64,000 bases of DNA from CAYOUV01 sp963790075 (lineage in GTDB: Bacteria; Chloroflexota; Anaerolineae; Anaerolineales; Villigracilaceae): assembly GCA_963790075.1 (NCBI GenBank), contig CAWBNG010000007.1, forward strand, positions 62,001-126,000. Direction: 5' to 3'. Of this stretch, positions 17,619 to 25,299 are shown one piece after another. Both the position numbers and the translations under genes were made by a program. Within the stretch, counting starts at the first letter, position 1; each line of letters opens with the position of its first letter. The notes beneath the pieces were generated by a model. That model saw only the letters and a list, made by a program, of their open reading frames with translations, was not told the DNA's origin and ran no database searches.

Positions 17619-18173
17619 GTGAGTAAAAAAGAATTGCGAGTTTGGGAAACTGTTTCGAGAAAAACAATTCTCAAACACAGTAAGTTTTTAACGGTCGAAA
17701 GTCACGTTGTAAAACTTCCTGATGGTCAAGTAATCCCTGATTGGGCCTGGCTTATTATTCCAAGTGCCGCTATTGTTCTTGCGGTAACGGAAGATAATAA
17801 ATTTCTCTGCTTTCGCCAAACTAAGTATGCAGTAGAAGAAACATCGTTAGCACCTGTCGGTGGTATGCTTGAGCCAAACGAAAAACCAATTGACGCCGCA
17901 AGGCGAGAATTGCTTGAAGAAACGGGCTATGAGTCGTCAGATTGGGTAAGTTTAGGAAGCTATATTTTGGACCCCAATCGTGGCATTGCAACTATGCACT
18001 TGTTTTTGGCTTTGAAGGCAAAAAAAATAGCCGAGCCAAATAGTGATGATTTGGAAGATCAAGAATTACTGTTTCTCAGTAGAAATGAAATTGAAAACGC
18101 TTTGAAAGAAGGCGAGTTCAAAATATTAGCATGGTCAGCGGTTGTGGCAATGGCTTTGAATTACTTACACTAA
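17619..18173 (+). CDS. NUDIX hydrolase (ADP-sugar pyrophosphatase-like)
   Basis: 184 residues from GTG at 17619 (AGGAAG 6 nt before); an ATG 39 bases upstream lacks a site. The Nudix box is complete: GGMLEPNEKPIDAARRELLE then ETGY. The N-terminus (LRVWETVSRKTILKHSKFLT, DGQVIPDWAWLIIPSAAIVL) resembles ADP-ribose/ADP-sugar pyrophosphatases of the NudF type. The product likely hydrolyses a nucleoside diphosphate linked to another moiety. The gene is AT-rich and stands alone. A TAACAAAGCG motif and hairpin repeat copy C follow within 70 bases. Confidence 0.88.
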   Translation: MSKKELRVWETVSRKTILKHSKFLTVESHVVKLPDGQVIPDWAWLIIPSAAIVLAVTEDNKFLCFRQTKYAVEETSLAPVGGMLEPNEKPIDAARRELLEETGYESSDWVSLGSYILDPNRGIATMHLFLALKAKKIAEPNSDDLEDQELLFLSRNEIENALKEGEFKILAWSAVVAMALNYLH

Positions 18174-18238
18174 AGGCTTCTGAAAACAGAAAAACGGGCT
18201 AACAAAGCGTACTCCATAACCGCTACGCGCTTCGGGGC

Positions 18239-18270
18239 GAGCGGCTGGACATTCGTCCAGCACTTTGCAC
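18239..18270 (+). repeat. GC-rich hairpin repeat, copy C
   Basis: GAGCGGCTGGACATTCGTCC followed by AGCACTTTGCAC, 32 bases. It follows CTAACAAAGCGTACTCC at 18197. Copies A and F share the same core CTGGAC(T/A)TTCGTCCAG. Confidence 0.75.
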
Positions 18271-18274
18271 AGCA

Positions 18275-18521
18275 TCCTCGCTGCATTGAGCGCCTCGCAC
18301 CACGCCCAAGCGCGCATCCTAATTTGCGAGCTGCGACGCACGCCCCCCGTCAATCCAAAAGCCCCTGAAGGACTCTCATCCATCAGGGGCTTCCTGATTC
18401 CTAATCCCTACTCAACTATAAAACTACGCTACACCACAATACTGACCAGCTTCCCGGGCACCACGATCACCTTGCGGGGCGACTTGCCCTCCAGATAATT
18501 CTGGACGTTCTCGCTGGCCAG
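18275..18521 (-). repeat. leuS 3'-end remnant with terminator, copy 1
   Basis: About 247 bases, nearly the same as 23020-23268. On the minus strand it ends with the last codons of a leucyl-tRNA synthetase: LASENVQNYLEGKSPRKV then IVVPGKLVSIVV and a stop, closely matching the intact leuS end at 25768-25860. The homology stops exactly at CTGGCCAG (18514-18521). A hairpin GCCCCTGA / TCAGGGGC (18361-18390) lies past the stop like a leuS terminator. I interpret it as a displaced leuS end left by an insertion at leuS. Confidence 0.8.
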
Positions 18522-18645
18522 CGCTTCCGAACTGGATGGCGTCAGCGGGGTATTTTTCGATGAGCGCCAGGAGCGCGCGTGCGAATTCCGGAATGAGGGA
18601 GATGAAGAAAAACTTTGGAAGATTTGCGAACGACTCGTGAACCAG
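18514..18645 (+). pseudogene. SDR oxidoreductase 3' fragment
   Basis: Reads LASASELDGVSGVFFDERQE, RACEFRNEGDEEKLWKICER, LVNQ. It aligns with the last 44 residues of the SDR gene at 14202-15038 (LASAPELEGVSGKFY through EEKLWRICDEFVNE). It starts at the same CTGGCCAG bases that end the leuS remnant, so the two fragments are joined at a shared 8-11 base word. There is no start codon and no stop at the homologous place. Confidence 0.75.
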
Positions 18646-18757
18646 ACCGGCCTTTCATTAATATCACACCGAAAAGTTAATCATCAAGTCCTTGAAAGCC
18701 TTGCGACTTTCAGGGACTATTTGTCGGCACCAACCACCATTCGCAGGACTTAGACTC

Positions 18758-18792
18758 TTGACACCTAGTAACACTAGGTATAAAATATTGCC
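18758..18792 (+). promoter_or_regulatory. Leaderless PadR promoter with built-in operator
   Basis: TTGACA (18758-18763), 17-base spacer, TAAAAT (18781-18786), then 6 bases to the ATG at 18793. The spacer holds the palindrome ACCTAGT-AAC-ACTAGGT (18763-18779). The arrangement predicts a leaderless transcript that PadR represses by binding between -35 and -10. Confidence 0.82.
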
Positions 18793-19110
18793 ATGATCGG
18801 TGAAGCACTCAAAGGACATTTGGACCTCTTGTTACTAGCGATTCTGTCTGAAGGCCCTTCGCACGGGTATGCCGTGATCGAGACCTTGCGCAAGCGTAGC
18901 AGTGGTACATTTGACTTGCCGGAAGGCACGATCTATCCCGCCCTGCACCGCCTCGAACGACAGGGCTTTCTCAGCAGTGAGTGGTCGGAGGAATCAAGCC
19001 GCCGCAAACGAACCTATGTACTGACGCCCAAAGGCAGACGGGCTTTAAGCCAGCGCCAGCGAGAATGGCAAACCTTCTCAAAGGCTGTCAACGCCACGAT
19101 CGAAATCTAA
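18793..19110 (+). CDS. PadR-family transcriptional regulator
   Basis: 105 residues, typical of a short PadR repressor. LLLAILSEGPSHGYAVIETL and GTIYPALHRLERQGFLSSEW form the winged helix, followed by RRKRTYVLTPKGRRAL and a short dimerisation helix. It is probably autoregulated through the palindrome in its own promoter. The next gene begins 2 bases after the stop and encodes the usual membrane partner of this pair; signals such as membrane-active compounds are typical for the family but unproven here. Confidence 0.92.
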   Translation: MIGEALKGHLDLLLLAILSEGPSHGYAVIETLRKRSSGTFDLPEGTIYPALHRLERQGFLSSEWSEESSRRKRTYVLTPKGRRALSQRQREWQTFSKAVNATIEI

Positions 19111-19112
19111 TT

Positions 19113-19646
19113 ATGAAAAAGATCAATTCTTATTTAAAAAACTTGAAACGACAGTTATGGATACGCGGGATTTCCGATGACAGAATTCTGGCTGAGGTCG
19201 AAGGACACCTTTTGGAGTTTATGGAAAATGGCGTCCGCGGCGGCCTGAGTACGGATGTGGCGGAGAAGCGCGCCATTGAAAAGTTCGGATCAGTTCAAAC
19301 GATTATCGGTTCATTCGAGAAAGAAAGTCTAAATATGATGAATAAAATACTATTGGTGGTTGCGATCTTATCTGGAATGTTCCTGGCCTACATGGATTCC
19401 AGCCCCGGCTGGGACGATACCGGCATCAGTGCGGGCGGATTGTTAATCTGCGCCGCGCTGGTCACTTTACTTGGTCATCCGCGTCCATGGTTGATCGGTC
19501 TCGCCGTAGGCCTGTGGATTCCGCTCTTATATATTTATCAAAGTCAGGCTTACAGCATGTTAATTGTTTTGATCATTCCGATGATTGGGGCCTACGCAGG
19601 CTGGGTGGTCCGGCTGGGAGTCCGCAAGACCTTGCATCTGGCGTAA
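19113..19646 (+). CDS. HAAS/permease-prefix membrane protein, PadR partner
   Basis: 177 residues. The N-terminal helical domain (LKRQLWIRGISDDRILAEVE, GHLLEFMENGV, AEKRAIEKFGSVQTIIGSFE) is the HAAS/DUF1700-like module usually paired with PadR. Three to four transmembrane helices follow from about residue 75. The start ATG at 19113 is separated from PadR by 2 bases, so the two are co-transcribed and probably co-translated. It ends before a strong terminator. Its role is probably membrane signalling or stress response; the exact function is unknown. Confidence 0.8.
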   Translation: MKKINSYLKNLKRQLWIRGISDDRILAEVEGHLLEFMENGVRGGLSTDVAEKRAIEKFGSVQTIIGSFEKESLNMMNKILLVVAILSGMFLAYMDSSPGWDDTGISAGGLLICAALVTLLGHPRPWLIGLAVGLWIPLLYIYQSQAYSMLIVLIIPMIGAYAGWVVRLGVRKTLHLA

Positions 19647-19669
19647 CGAAAAATATCGAAATAGATAAA

Positions 19670-19707
19670 AAGTCCCTGAACGCGATGAAGCTCAGGGACT
19701 TTTTTTT
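19670..19707 (+). terminator. Strong intrinsic terminator of the PadR operon
   Basis: AAGTCCCTGA / TCAGGGACTT (19670-19679 and 19692-19701) followed by eight T. With A-runs on the other side it may also end the leuS remnant transcribed towards it. Confidence 0.88.
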
Positions 19708-19731
19708 CAGACTATCATCCGCTTTCAGGCG

Positions 19732-19788
19732 CTAGGCCACGATACTGACCAGCCTGCCGGGCACGACGATCACTTTCCTGGGCGGCTT
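19732..19788 (-). repeat. leuS 3'-end remnant, copy 2 (short)
   Basis: On the minus strand the sequence reads PPRKVIVVPGRLVSIVA and a stop, matching the last 16 residues of leuS (PPRKVIVVPGKLVSVVV). Homology ends at GGCGGCTT. The terminator at 19670-19707 lies 25 bases past its stop, the same relation as at intact leuS. It is more diverged than copies 1 and 3. Confidence 0.75.
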
Positions 19789-19814
19789 CGGCAGGGCGCT
19801 TACCCTTCGGATAC

Positions 19815-19871
19815 GATGTCCCTAACGGGACGATGTCCTTACAGGATGATATCCTTACAGGACGATGTCGC
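19815..19871. repeat. Tandem palindromic units
   Basis: Three consecutive 16-17 base units: GATGTCCCTAACGGGAC, GATGTCCTTACAGGAT, GATATCCTTACAGGAC, then GATGTCGC. Each is a small hairpin (ATCCT-TAC-AGGAT type). The same units occur at 21310-21349, and a related single unit near 12607. Confidence 0.7.
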
Positions 19872-20017
19872 GGAGGCAAACCGTGGGGCGAGTTGATGGG
19901 TGACTCTGACCCTGAAAAATCCAAACGAGTGACAGACGCCATGCCGAAGATGTAAAAGATCATCATTGCCGACCTACAGAAGGCATACGACGGCCGCTGA
20001 TGTGGCGCGATTCGCAT

Positions 20018-20485
20018 CTACTGATCTCTTTGTAGCTTCTCACGTTCCTGGTCCCATAGTTTTGTAAATCGTTCAAAGACATCAGAAATGATTTCCAGCT
20101 CACTTTCCGAGTAACTTGAAATCAATTCGTCTTGTGCGTTTCTCGCCGATTCAAACCATGACGCGGCTTTTTCGGCAGCCGATTTTGCGGGAGTGATCAG
20201 TGTCCCGCGGCGATCATCGGGATTGGGTCGTCGCTCAATTAAGCCTGTCATTTCGAGCCGATCGAGCATGGCTGTCGTCGCACCAGAAGTGAGACCAGTT
20301 TGCCTGGCAAGCTCAGAAGGCCTAGCAATGCCTTTGAGGAAGAGAAGCCTAAGACATTCCATGTCGGTTGCGTTGAGGCCTGCCCATTCATTCATCGCGT
20401 TTCGGAACAGCGTCAAATGAACACCATATTCCATTACCGCCATCAGGGCTCGTTTCTTCAAATTTGTCTTTGTGGATTTCGTCAT
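20018..20485 (-). CDS. MarR-family transcriptional regulator
   Basis: 155 residues from the ATG at 20485 (MTKSTKTNLKK), preferred over an AT-rich in-frame extension to 20614. The winged-helix core is clear: TDMECLRLLFLKGIARPSEL, ARQTGLTSGATTAMLDRLEM, TGLIERRPNPDDRRGTLITP. Helices at both ends form the dimer. Divergent from the DUF1801 gene across an AT-rich gap with TATATAACTAAAC, it may control that gene and itself. The ligand is unknown. Confidence 0.9.
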   Translation of the reverse strand: MTKSTKTNLKKRALMAVMEYGVHLTLFRNAMNEWAGLNATDMECLRLLFLKGIARPSELARQTGLTSGATTAMLDRLEMTGLIERRPNPDDRRGTLITPAKSAAEKAASWFESARNAQDELISSYSESELEIISDVFERFTKLWDQEREKLQRDQ

Positions 20486-20592
20486 AGAGATACCCTTGAC
20501 ATAATCTTTATTGTGAAGTATCTTTATTATATAACTAAACTTGTTTAGATGCAAGGTACAAAAACAACCCCAAGTCAGATATGGAGATTTCC

Positions 20593-21042
20593 ATGAGCCC
20601 CAAGACAGATACAAAAAAATCGGCGAAGAAGTCTGGTGAAGGATTCACAGCCGAAGAAAAAGCCGCGATGAAGGCTCGTGCCCAGGAGCTGAAGGCGGCC
20701 GCAAAGAAAGCGGATGGCGAAAGCGCCCTGCTCGCGAAGATCGCCGAGATGTCGGAACCGGATCGCGCCATGGCCAAGCGGCTCCATGCGATCATCAAAT
20801 CCAGCGCGCCCGCCCTCTCGCCGAAAACCTGGTACGGGATGCCCGCGTATGCCAAGGATGACAAGGTCGTCTGCTTCTTCCAAAGCGCGCAGAAGTTCAA
20901 CACGAGGTACGCGACGTTAGGCTTCAGCGACACGGCGAACCTCGACGAAGGCGCCATGTGGCCAACCGCCTTCGCGCTGAAGGAGTTGACTGCCAGCGAA
21001 GAAGCAAGGATTGCCGCGCTCGTGAAGAAAGCGGTGAGCTGA
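20593..21042 (+). CDS. DUF1801-domain protein
   Basis: 149 residues from the ATG at 20593 (GGAG 7 nt upstream). A Lys/Ala/Glu-rich coiled N-terminus (1-45) is followed by a DUF1801 YdhG-like domain with WYGMPAYAKDDKVVCFFQSA, YATLGFSDTANLDEGAMWPT and ALVKKAV at the end. The family is loosely linked to iron-chaperone-like folds; the biochemical role is unknown. It is a common single-gene cargo of accessory tracts. Confidence 0.85.
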   Translation: MSPKTDTKKSAKKSGEGFTAEEKAAMKARAQELKAAAKKADGESALLAKIAEMSEPDRAMAKRLHAIIKSSAPALSPKTWYGMPAYAKDDKVVCFFQSAQKFNTRYATLGFSDTANLDEGAMWPTAFALKELTASEEARIAALVKKAVS

Positions 21043-21160
21043 GGATTGATCGCAAGCGCAAGAGACCCCGACGGTAACATCATTGGGCTTATTCAGCAGC
21101 CGTGAGCGCGCAGGGCGCGGAGACGCAAGCAATTTACCAGGGCATTCACCCGCCCAACGA

Positions 21161-21192
21161 AGCGCACTGGACATTCGTCCAGCACTTTGCAC
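21161..21192 (+). repeat. GC-rich hairpin repeat, copy F
   Basis: AGCGCACTGGACATTCGTCC then AGCACTTTGCAC. Same palindromic core as copies A and C, preceded by CGCCCAACGAAGCG, which resembles the CTAACAAAGCG word before copy C. Confidence 0.7.
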
Positions 21193-21309
21193 TCCGTACT
21201 CGCTTCGCGCTTCGCCCCTACGAGATGCTTCGCGAGGGTGAGCGGCTGGACGGCGGGGAACCCCAGCGCCAGCCTGTGCCCCGAAGGGGTATACCCCTTC
21301 GGGGATGAT

Positions 21310-21349
21310 GATATCCTTACAGGATGATATCCTTACGGGACGATGTCGC
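21310..21349. repeat. Tandem palindromic units, second site
   Basis: GATATCCTTACAGGAT, GATATCCTTACGGGAC, GATGTCGC. Same units and same closing octamer as at 19815-19871, 1.5 kb away. Confidence 0.7.
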
Positions 21350-21450
21350 AAATCATTAGCCGCCCTTCTTGTACGAGATTGGAAACCAATTTAGGGTAAA
21401 TGTGTTCATCTCGTTAATTGTGCTACCCAAGAAAAATAAAGGAGAACCTT

Positions 21451-21837
21451 ATGTCAAAGATAATATCATTTGCCGGGTTGGTAACCACATTGATTATGGC
21501 CTATGTCTGTGACCTCTTGATTGACGCAATTCGGGTAAAAGCACTTATAACTTTCGTCTTCGCACCATATCTGTGGTTTGCGGGCATTGTCAACCTGTTT
21601 TTAGCAATTCTGTTACTTTTGCTTACATGGTATGTAGTTTTTCGAGTCGACAAAAGTATGTTAGTCTCATCATTGTTCGTAATCATTGGTCTCGCACTAA
21701 CTTTCGTGTCCGCTATTGTGCCACCTTTAATCTCACGGGCGGCCTTTGCACCTAACTCGCACGTGTTGTATGTTGCAGCTTTTGTAACAGTCATCGGAAT
21801 TGCAGGCTTTGTCATCCCGAGACAGCTCAGTACCTGA
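21451..21837 (+). CDS. Four-helix membrane protein of unknown function
   Basis: 128 residues from the ATG at 21451, which has AAAGGAG 6 nt upstream (a start 33 bases earlier has none). Four hydrophobic segments fill most of the protein (FAGLVTTLIMAYVCDLLIDA; FAPYLWFAGIVNLFLAILLL; SMLVSSLFVIIGLALTFVSA; VLYVAAFVTVIGIAGFVIPR). No catalytic motif is visible. AT-rich, alone, followed by GGCTAACAAAGCGTGG at 21918. Confidence 0.65.
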   Translation: MSKIISFAGLVTTLIMAYVCDLLIDAIRVKALITFVFAPYLWFAGIVNLFLAILLLLLTWYVVFRVDKSMLVSSLFVIIGLALTFVSAIVPPLISRAAFAPNSHVLYVAAFVTVIGIAGFVIPRQLST

Positions 21838-22060
21838 GAAGGAAAACGAGGGAACGCTAAAGAATGAACCCAGATATTATTGTCACAAACACGATATTAT
21901 GTTTGATCCAGAAAACGGCTAACAAAGCGTGGAGCAGGCAGAAGTCCATCGGTTAAGAAGATATTGGCAATTAAAACTCGGGCCGGACGATCAATAACTG
22001 CCAGCGATCAATCACAAAATCAGAAGTTCGTCATTGCAAATAAGAGGAGGATAGTACAAC

Positions 22061-22984
22061 ATGGCAAAACGAAAACGAGCATCTGCAGATTTACGGGAAC
22101 AAATAGCAAAAGCCCTGGTTTTCCTATTCATTATTGCATATACGCCAGTTATAGCCTGGTGGAACAGCATTCCCACAAACGGCAGAATATTCATGCTCGT
22201 AATGATTTCGATTGCAGTGCTATCCGCAATTAGCGCAGTCATTATGTTTGGCATCTACAGAAAACGCAAACCGTTGGCACGCCCCTTGGATAACAAAGTA
22301 AATTTCTTGGAGTTAAAACCTAACATGACAGCAAACACCAACGAAAAAACAGGTTGCTTAAGTATTTTCTTACCGTTCTTAAAAAAGAAAACTGTTTCCA
22401 AAACACTTCCGTATCGATTGCGTGATGATTTCCTTTCCCCGGCAGAGTTTTCGTTTTACAAGGTTCTCTCGACTCTTGTTGGTGCACGATTAACAATTCA
22501 GTCAAAGGTAAGGTTGGCTGATGTTTTCTTTGTGGCTCGTCCAAATGAAAATTTGGCCTACTTCAATAGAATTGCTCAAAAGCATTTAGATTTTCTTGTG
22601 TGTGATTCTGTCACAATGAAGCCATTATTTGGTGTTGAGTTGGACGACTCAAGCCATAAGCAAAACAATAGACAAGAGCGTGATGAATTTGTAGAAAGCG
22701 TTTGCAAAGTTGCTGGTTTGCCATTGTTGCGTTTGCCAGTTCAGAGAGAATACAATTCCAGAGAAATTGCGGCTCAAATTGCGCCATTTGTGAGCGATAA
22801 AGTTGGTGTTTCTGTTCCACCACAGCCAGAAGTAAATAAGCAAGTTAGTTCAGTTCCACTTTGCCCCAAATGCGGTATTCCAATGGTCTTACGAACAGTA
22901 TCGCAAGGTGAACATAAAGGAAAACAGTTTTACGGTTGCCAAAATTATCCTCGCTGTCGAGAGATGAAACCCGTTACTGCGTAA
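22061..22984 (+). CDS. Membrane-anchored DUF2726 nuclease-like protein with C4 zinc ribbon
   Basis: 307 residues. Two transmembrane helices (about 19-37 and 46-66), a linker, then a DUF2726 domain (about 128-250) with LSPAEFSFYKVLSTLVGARL, VRLADVFFVA, LDFLVCDSVTMKPLFGVELD and KQNNRQERDEFVESVCKVAG, a pattern like restriction-endonuclease-fold nucleases (D-x-E/K). The C-terminus has a topoisomerase-type zinc ribbon CPKCGIPM...CQNYPRC. AGGAGG lies 13 nt before the ATG. It is AT-rich and isolated, between two leuS remnants. A role in DNA processing or defence is plausible but inferred. Confidence 0.8.
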   Translation: MAKRKRASADLREQIAKALVFLFIIAYTPVIAWWNSIPTNGRIFMLVMISIAVLSAISAVIMFGIYRKRKPLARPLDNKVNFLELKPNMTANTNEKTGCLSIFLPFLKKKTVSKTLPYRLRDDFLSPAEFSFYKVLSTLVGARLTIQSKVRLADVFFVARPNENLAYFNRIAQKHLDFLVCDSVTMKPLFGVELDDSSHKQNNRQERDEFVESVCKVAGLPLLRLPVQREYNSREIAAQIAPFVSDKVGVSVPPQPEVNKQVSSVPLCPKCGIPMVLRTVSQGEHKGKQFYGCQNYPRCREMKPVTA

Positions 22985-23019
22985 TTGAGTCTTAAAATCA
23001 AAAGCGTACTAACACAGCT

Positions 23020-23268
23020 TACTCGCTGCATCGAGTGCCCCGCACCACACTCAGGAGCGCATCCTAATTTGCGAGCTGCGACGCACGACTTCCCCCAGTC
23101 AATCAGGAAGCCCCTGAAGGACTCTCATCCTTCAGGGGCTTCCTGATTCCTAATCCCTACTCAACTATAAAACTACGCTACACCACAATACTGACCAGCT
23201 TCCTGGGCACCACGATCACCTTGCGGGCCGGTTTGCCCTGCATAATTTGCGACGTTCTCACTGGCCAG
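23020..23268 (-). repeat. leuS 3'-end remnant with terminator, copy 3
   Basis: About 249 bases, near-identical to 18275-18521. Minus-strand reading ends GKPARKVIVVPRKLVSIVV and a stop, after a frameshifted LASENV. Homology again stops exactly at CTGGCCAG (23261-23268). The terminator hairpin GCCCCTGAAGGA / TCCTTCAGGGGC is perfect (23110-23139). Confidence 0.8.
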
Positions 23269-23316
23269 GCGTACTTGTGGATAGCGATCTTTCTGCTTTC
23301 CAAGCAACCGTGTCGT

Positions 23317-25299
23317 TCAGGGACAGATCGTTGCGACCACTGTGCCCGTCCCTGCGTGACCCGAGTTGCTCTCGTAGCCAGAATCGGTCTGTACCACGAC
23401 TATGCTCACCGTGTCGCCTGAGATCGTCGAGCCCGACTTGGTACTTGAACTCGTGACGATAACCGCCATGTAGGAGGGAAGCGGTCCATCAGGGGGCGGA
23501 GCGCTGTTGCTCGGGCTGGTGGACCAGCTGACACCACAGGCTGGATCGGACGGTGTTTGCGCAAAGCCTTTGAAGGCAGATGGCGCATCACCGCCGCTGA
23601 GTGAGTTAAGCTTCGCCCACTTCGCGCCCCAGAACATGACACTGCCGGTCGCCGTCTGGTCACCAACGACGAAGGCGCCACCACCAGGAGCAAAGGCGTA
23701 GACGAACAACTGCTGGTAGACCGATTCGTTGGAATCCGCGCCATCCTTGTCCGTCACAATCAACTTGATGGTATAGATACCGGGCGTGCTGTAGCTGTGA
23801 CTGTCATCGACTGAGCCAGAACCTGCACCTTGCGTGACAGTGCCAACCGTGGTGCCATCGCCCCAATCCCAGACGGCGGTGTGGGTATCAAGTGTGCCGG
23901 GATCGGTGAAGCTTGCGCTGGCTGTGAAGGTTGTGTTGACGGCCACCGGTGATTGGTCAAGGCTGATCGCGCCTAATGTCGGGGCGACGTTGTTGACCAT
24001 GACAGTTGTGGTGTACTCCGTTGCCCCGTCATCTTTGTCCATGATCATGCCGCTGACAGTGTAATTGCCGTTGTCGGCGAAAGCACAGCTGGCCGAGTCG
24101 CTTGCACCGCTGCCCGCATAGGTTGCCGCAGACAGTGAACCGCCGTTGCAGTCGAAGGCATAGTGGAAACCGGCTGACGTGTCAGCGCTGGAAGGATCGA
24201 ACGCGCCGCTGAAGGAAACCGTTGCCGAGCCACCCTCGTCAATCGGGCCGTTGTTACCCAGGCTGGCTGTTGGTGCGACATTGTTCACTGTGACCGCCGC
24301 ATCACTGCTAACTGCCGGGTTGACACCATCATCAACCGTGAGCGTGGCGGTGTAACTGCCATTATCACTGCAGGTCAGGTCCGGGTTGAGCGCATCGGCG
24401 TCATCGAAACTGCATAGTGCCGAATCTACGCTCCAGCTGGAGGTAAGGCTATCGCCATCCGGATCGGAAGCGCTGGCGCTGCTCAGGGAGATGGGAGTAC
24501 CTTCGTACCCACTGTAAGGTCCGCCGGCATCGGCGGTTGGAGGTTGGTTCAGTGCGGTTGCGCCCAAGGCGTTCGCCATTAGACGAGCGCCGTCGGTCGC
24601 GCTGTTCCAGAAATCTCCCCGCGAGTCACTGGAAGGCGGAAAAAAATTAAGAGCGACAACATTGCCCTTGTACGCTACCAGTGGCTGGCCGTTCGTCCAG
24701 TGAGCGACCAAGGTCGCGCCAGTAGCGAGCGATACCGGGTTATCATGATAGCTTCTGGAGCCGCCATCGAAAGTACTGACGCTTGCAAGCAAAGGATCGC
24801 CAAGAAGGTCGGAAACAAGAAACATTCGGGTTCCCGAATACGCGGAACCCTGGGTTAGGGGTAGATATCCCCCGGAGGCGAAACGGCCTTCAATCTGCAA
24901 ACCGATGGAATTATAGAATGCAAAAGTGGAGACAACAACGTGGCCGCCTCCGTCAACGTAATCCGCGAGCACATTACCAAGTGCAGCCGGGTCGTTGAAC
25001 GAACAATCCGACCATATCATAACTGCATCATATTGCTGGAGAGCGGCGAGAGTTGGCGTCGAATCCGCACCGCACCCCAGCGGACTCAGGTTGTCGACCT
25101 GCGAGAACAATCCGGTCGCAGTGAGCTTAGTAACAACATCATCAATCCAGTAAGACCCATAATAATTAAGGTCAGCTGCGTATACCGCCACCTTCGGGAG
25201 CAGCACAGCGTGAGCAGAGCTAAATCCGGCAAAACTAAACAGCATTGCCAGGATAACCAAAACTGAAAAGATACGAAACTTGCTTTTAGTAAATAACAT
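23317..25299 (-). CDS. Secreted PKD-repeat protein with ThuA/GATase-like N-terminal domain
   Basis: 660 residues. A signal peptide (FRIFSVLVILAMLFSFAGFS) is followed by a Rossmann-like domain (about 33-245: KVAVYAADLNYYGSYWIDDV, YDAVMIWSDCSFNDPAALGN, ADYVDGGGHVVVSTFAF, GNVVALNFFPPSSDSRGDFW) resembling trehalose-utilisation/ThuA or glutamine-amidotransferase folds. Three PKD domains (about 252-340, 345-435, 440-540) then carry NVAPT and DGDSLTSSWSVD-type motifs, and a C-terminal beta domain ends the protein. It has no sorting anchor, so it is probably exported and free or surface-bound. It lies between leuS remnant 3 and intact leuS. Confidence 0.82.
   Translation of the reverse strand: MLFTKSKFRIFSVLVILAMLFSFAGFSSAHAVLLPKVAVYAADLNYYGSYWIDDVVTKLTATGLFSQVDNLSPLGCGADSTPTLAALQQYDAVMIWSDCSFNDPAALGNVLADYVDGGGHVVVSTFAFYNSIGLQIEGRFASGGYLPLTQGSAYSGTRMFLVSDLLGDPLLASVSTFDGGSRSYHDNPVSLATGATLVAHWTNGQPLVAYKGNVVALNFFPPSSDSRGDFWNSATDGARLMANALGATALNQPPTADAGGPYSGYEGTPISLSSASASDPDGDSLTSSWSVDSALCSFDDADALNPDLTCSDNGSYTATLTVDDGVNPAVSSDAAVTVNNVAPTASLGNNGPIDEGGSATVSFSGAFDPSSADTSAGFHYAFDCNGGSLSAATYAGSGASDSASCAFADNGNYTVSGMIMDKDDGATEYTTTVMVNNVAPTLGAISLDQSPVAVNTTFTASASFTDPGTLDTHTAVWDWGDGTTVGTVTQGAGSGSVDDSHSYSTPGIYTIKLIVTDKDGADSNESVYQQLFVYAFAPGGGAFVVGDQTATGSVMFWGAKWAKLNSLSGGDAPSAFKGFAQTPSDPACGVSWSTSPSNSAPPPDGPLPSYMAVIVTSSSTKSGSTISGDTVSIVVVQTDSGYESNSGHAGTGTVVATICP

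Larger units (their letters stand above)
21043..21450. other. Repeat-rich gap
   Basis: No gene was found. It holds hairpin repeat copy F (21161-21192), a second partial GAGCGGCTGGAC at 21240, the tandem palindromic units (21310-21349) and many CCTTCGGGG-type mini palindromes. AAAGGAG at 21439-21445 belongs to the next gene. Confidence 0.55.
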
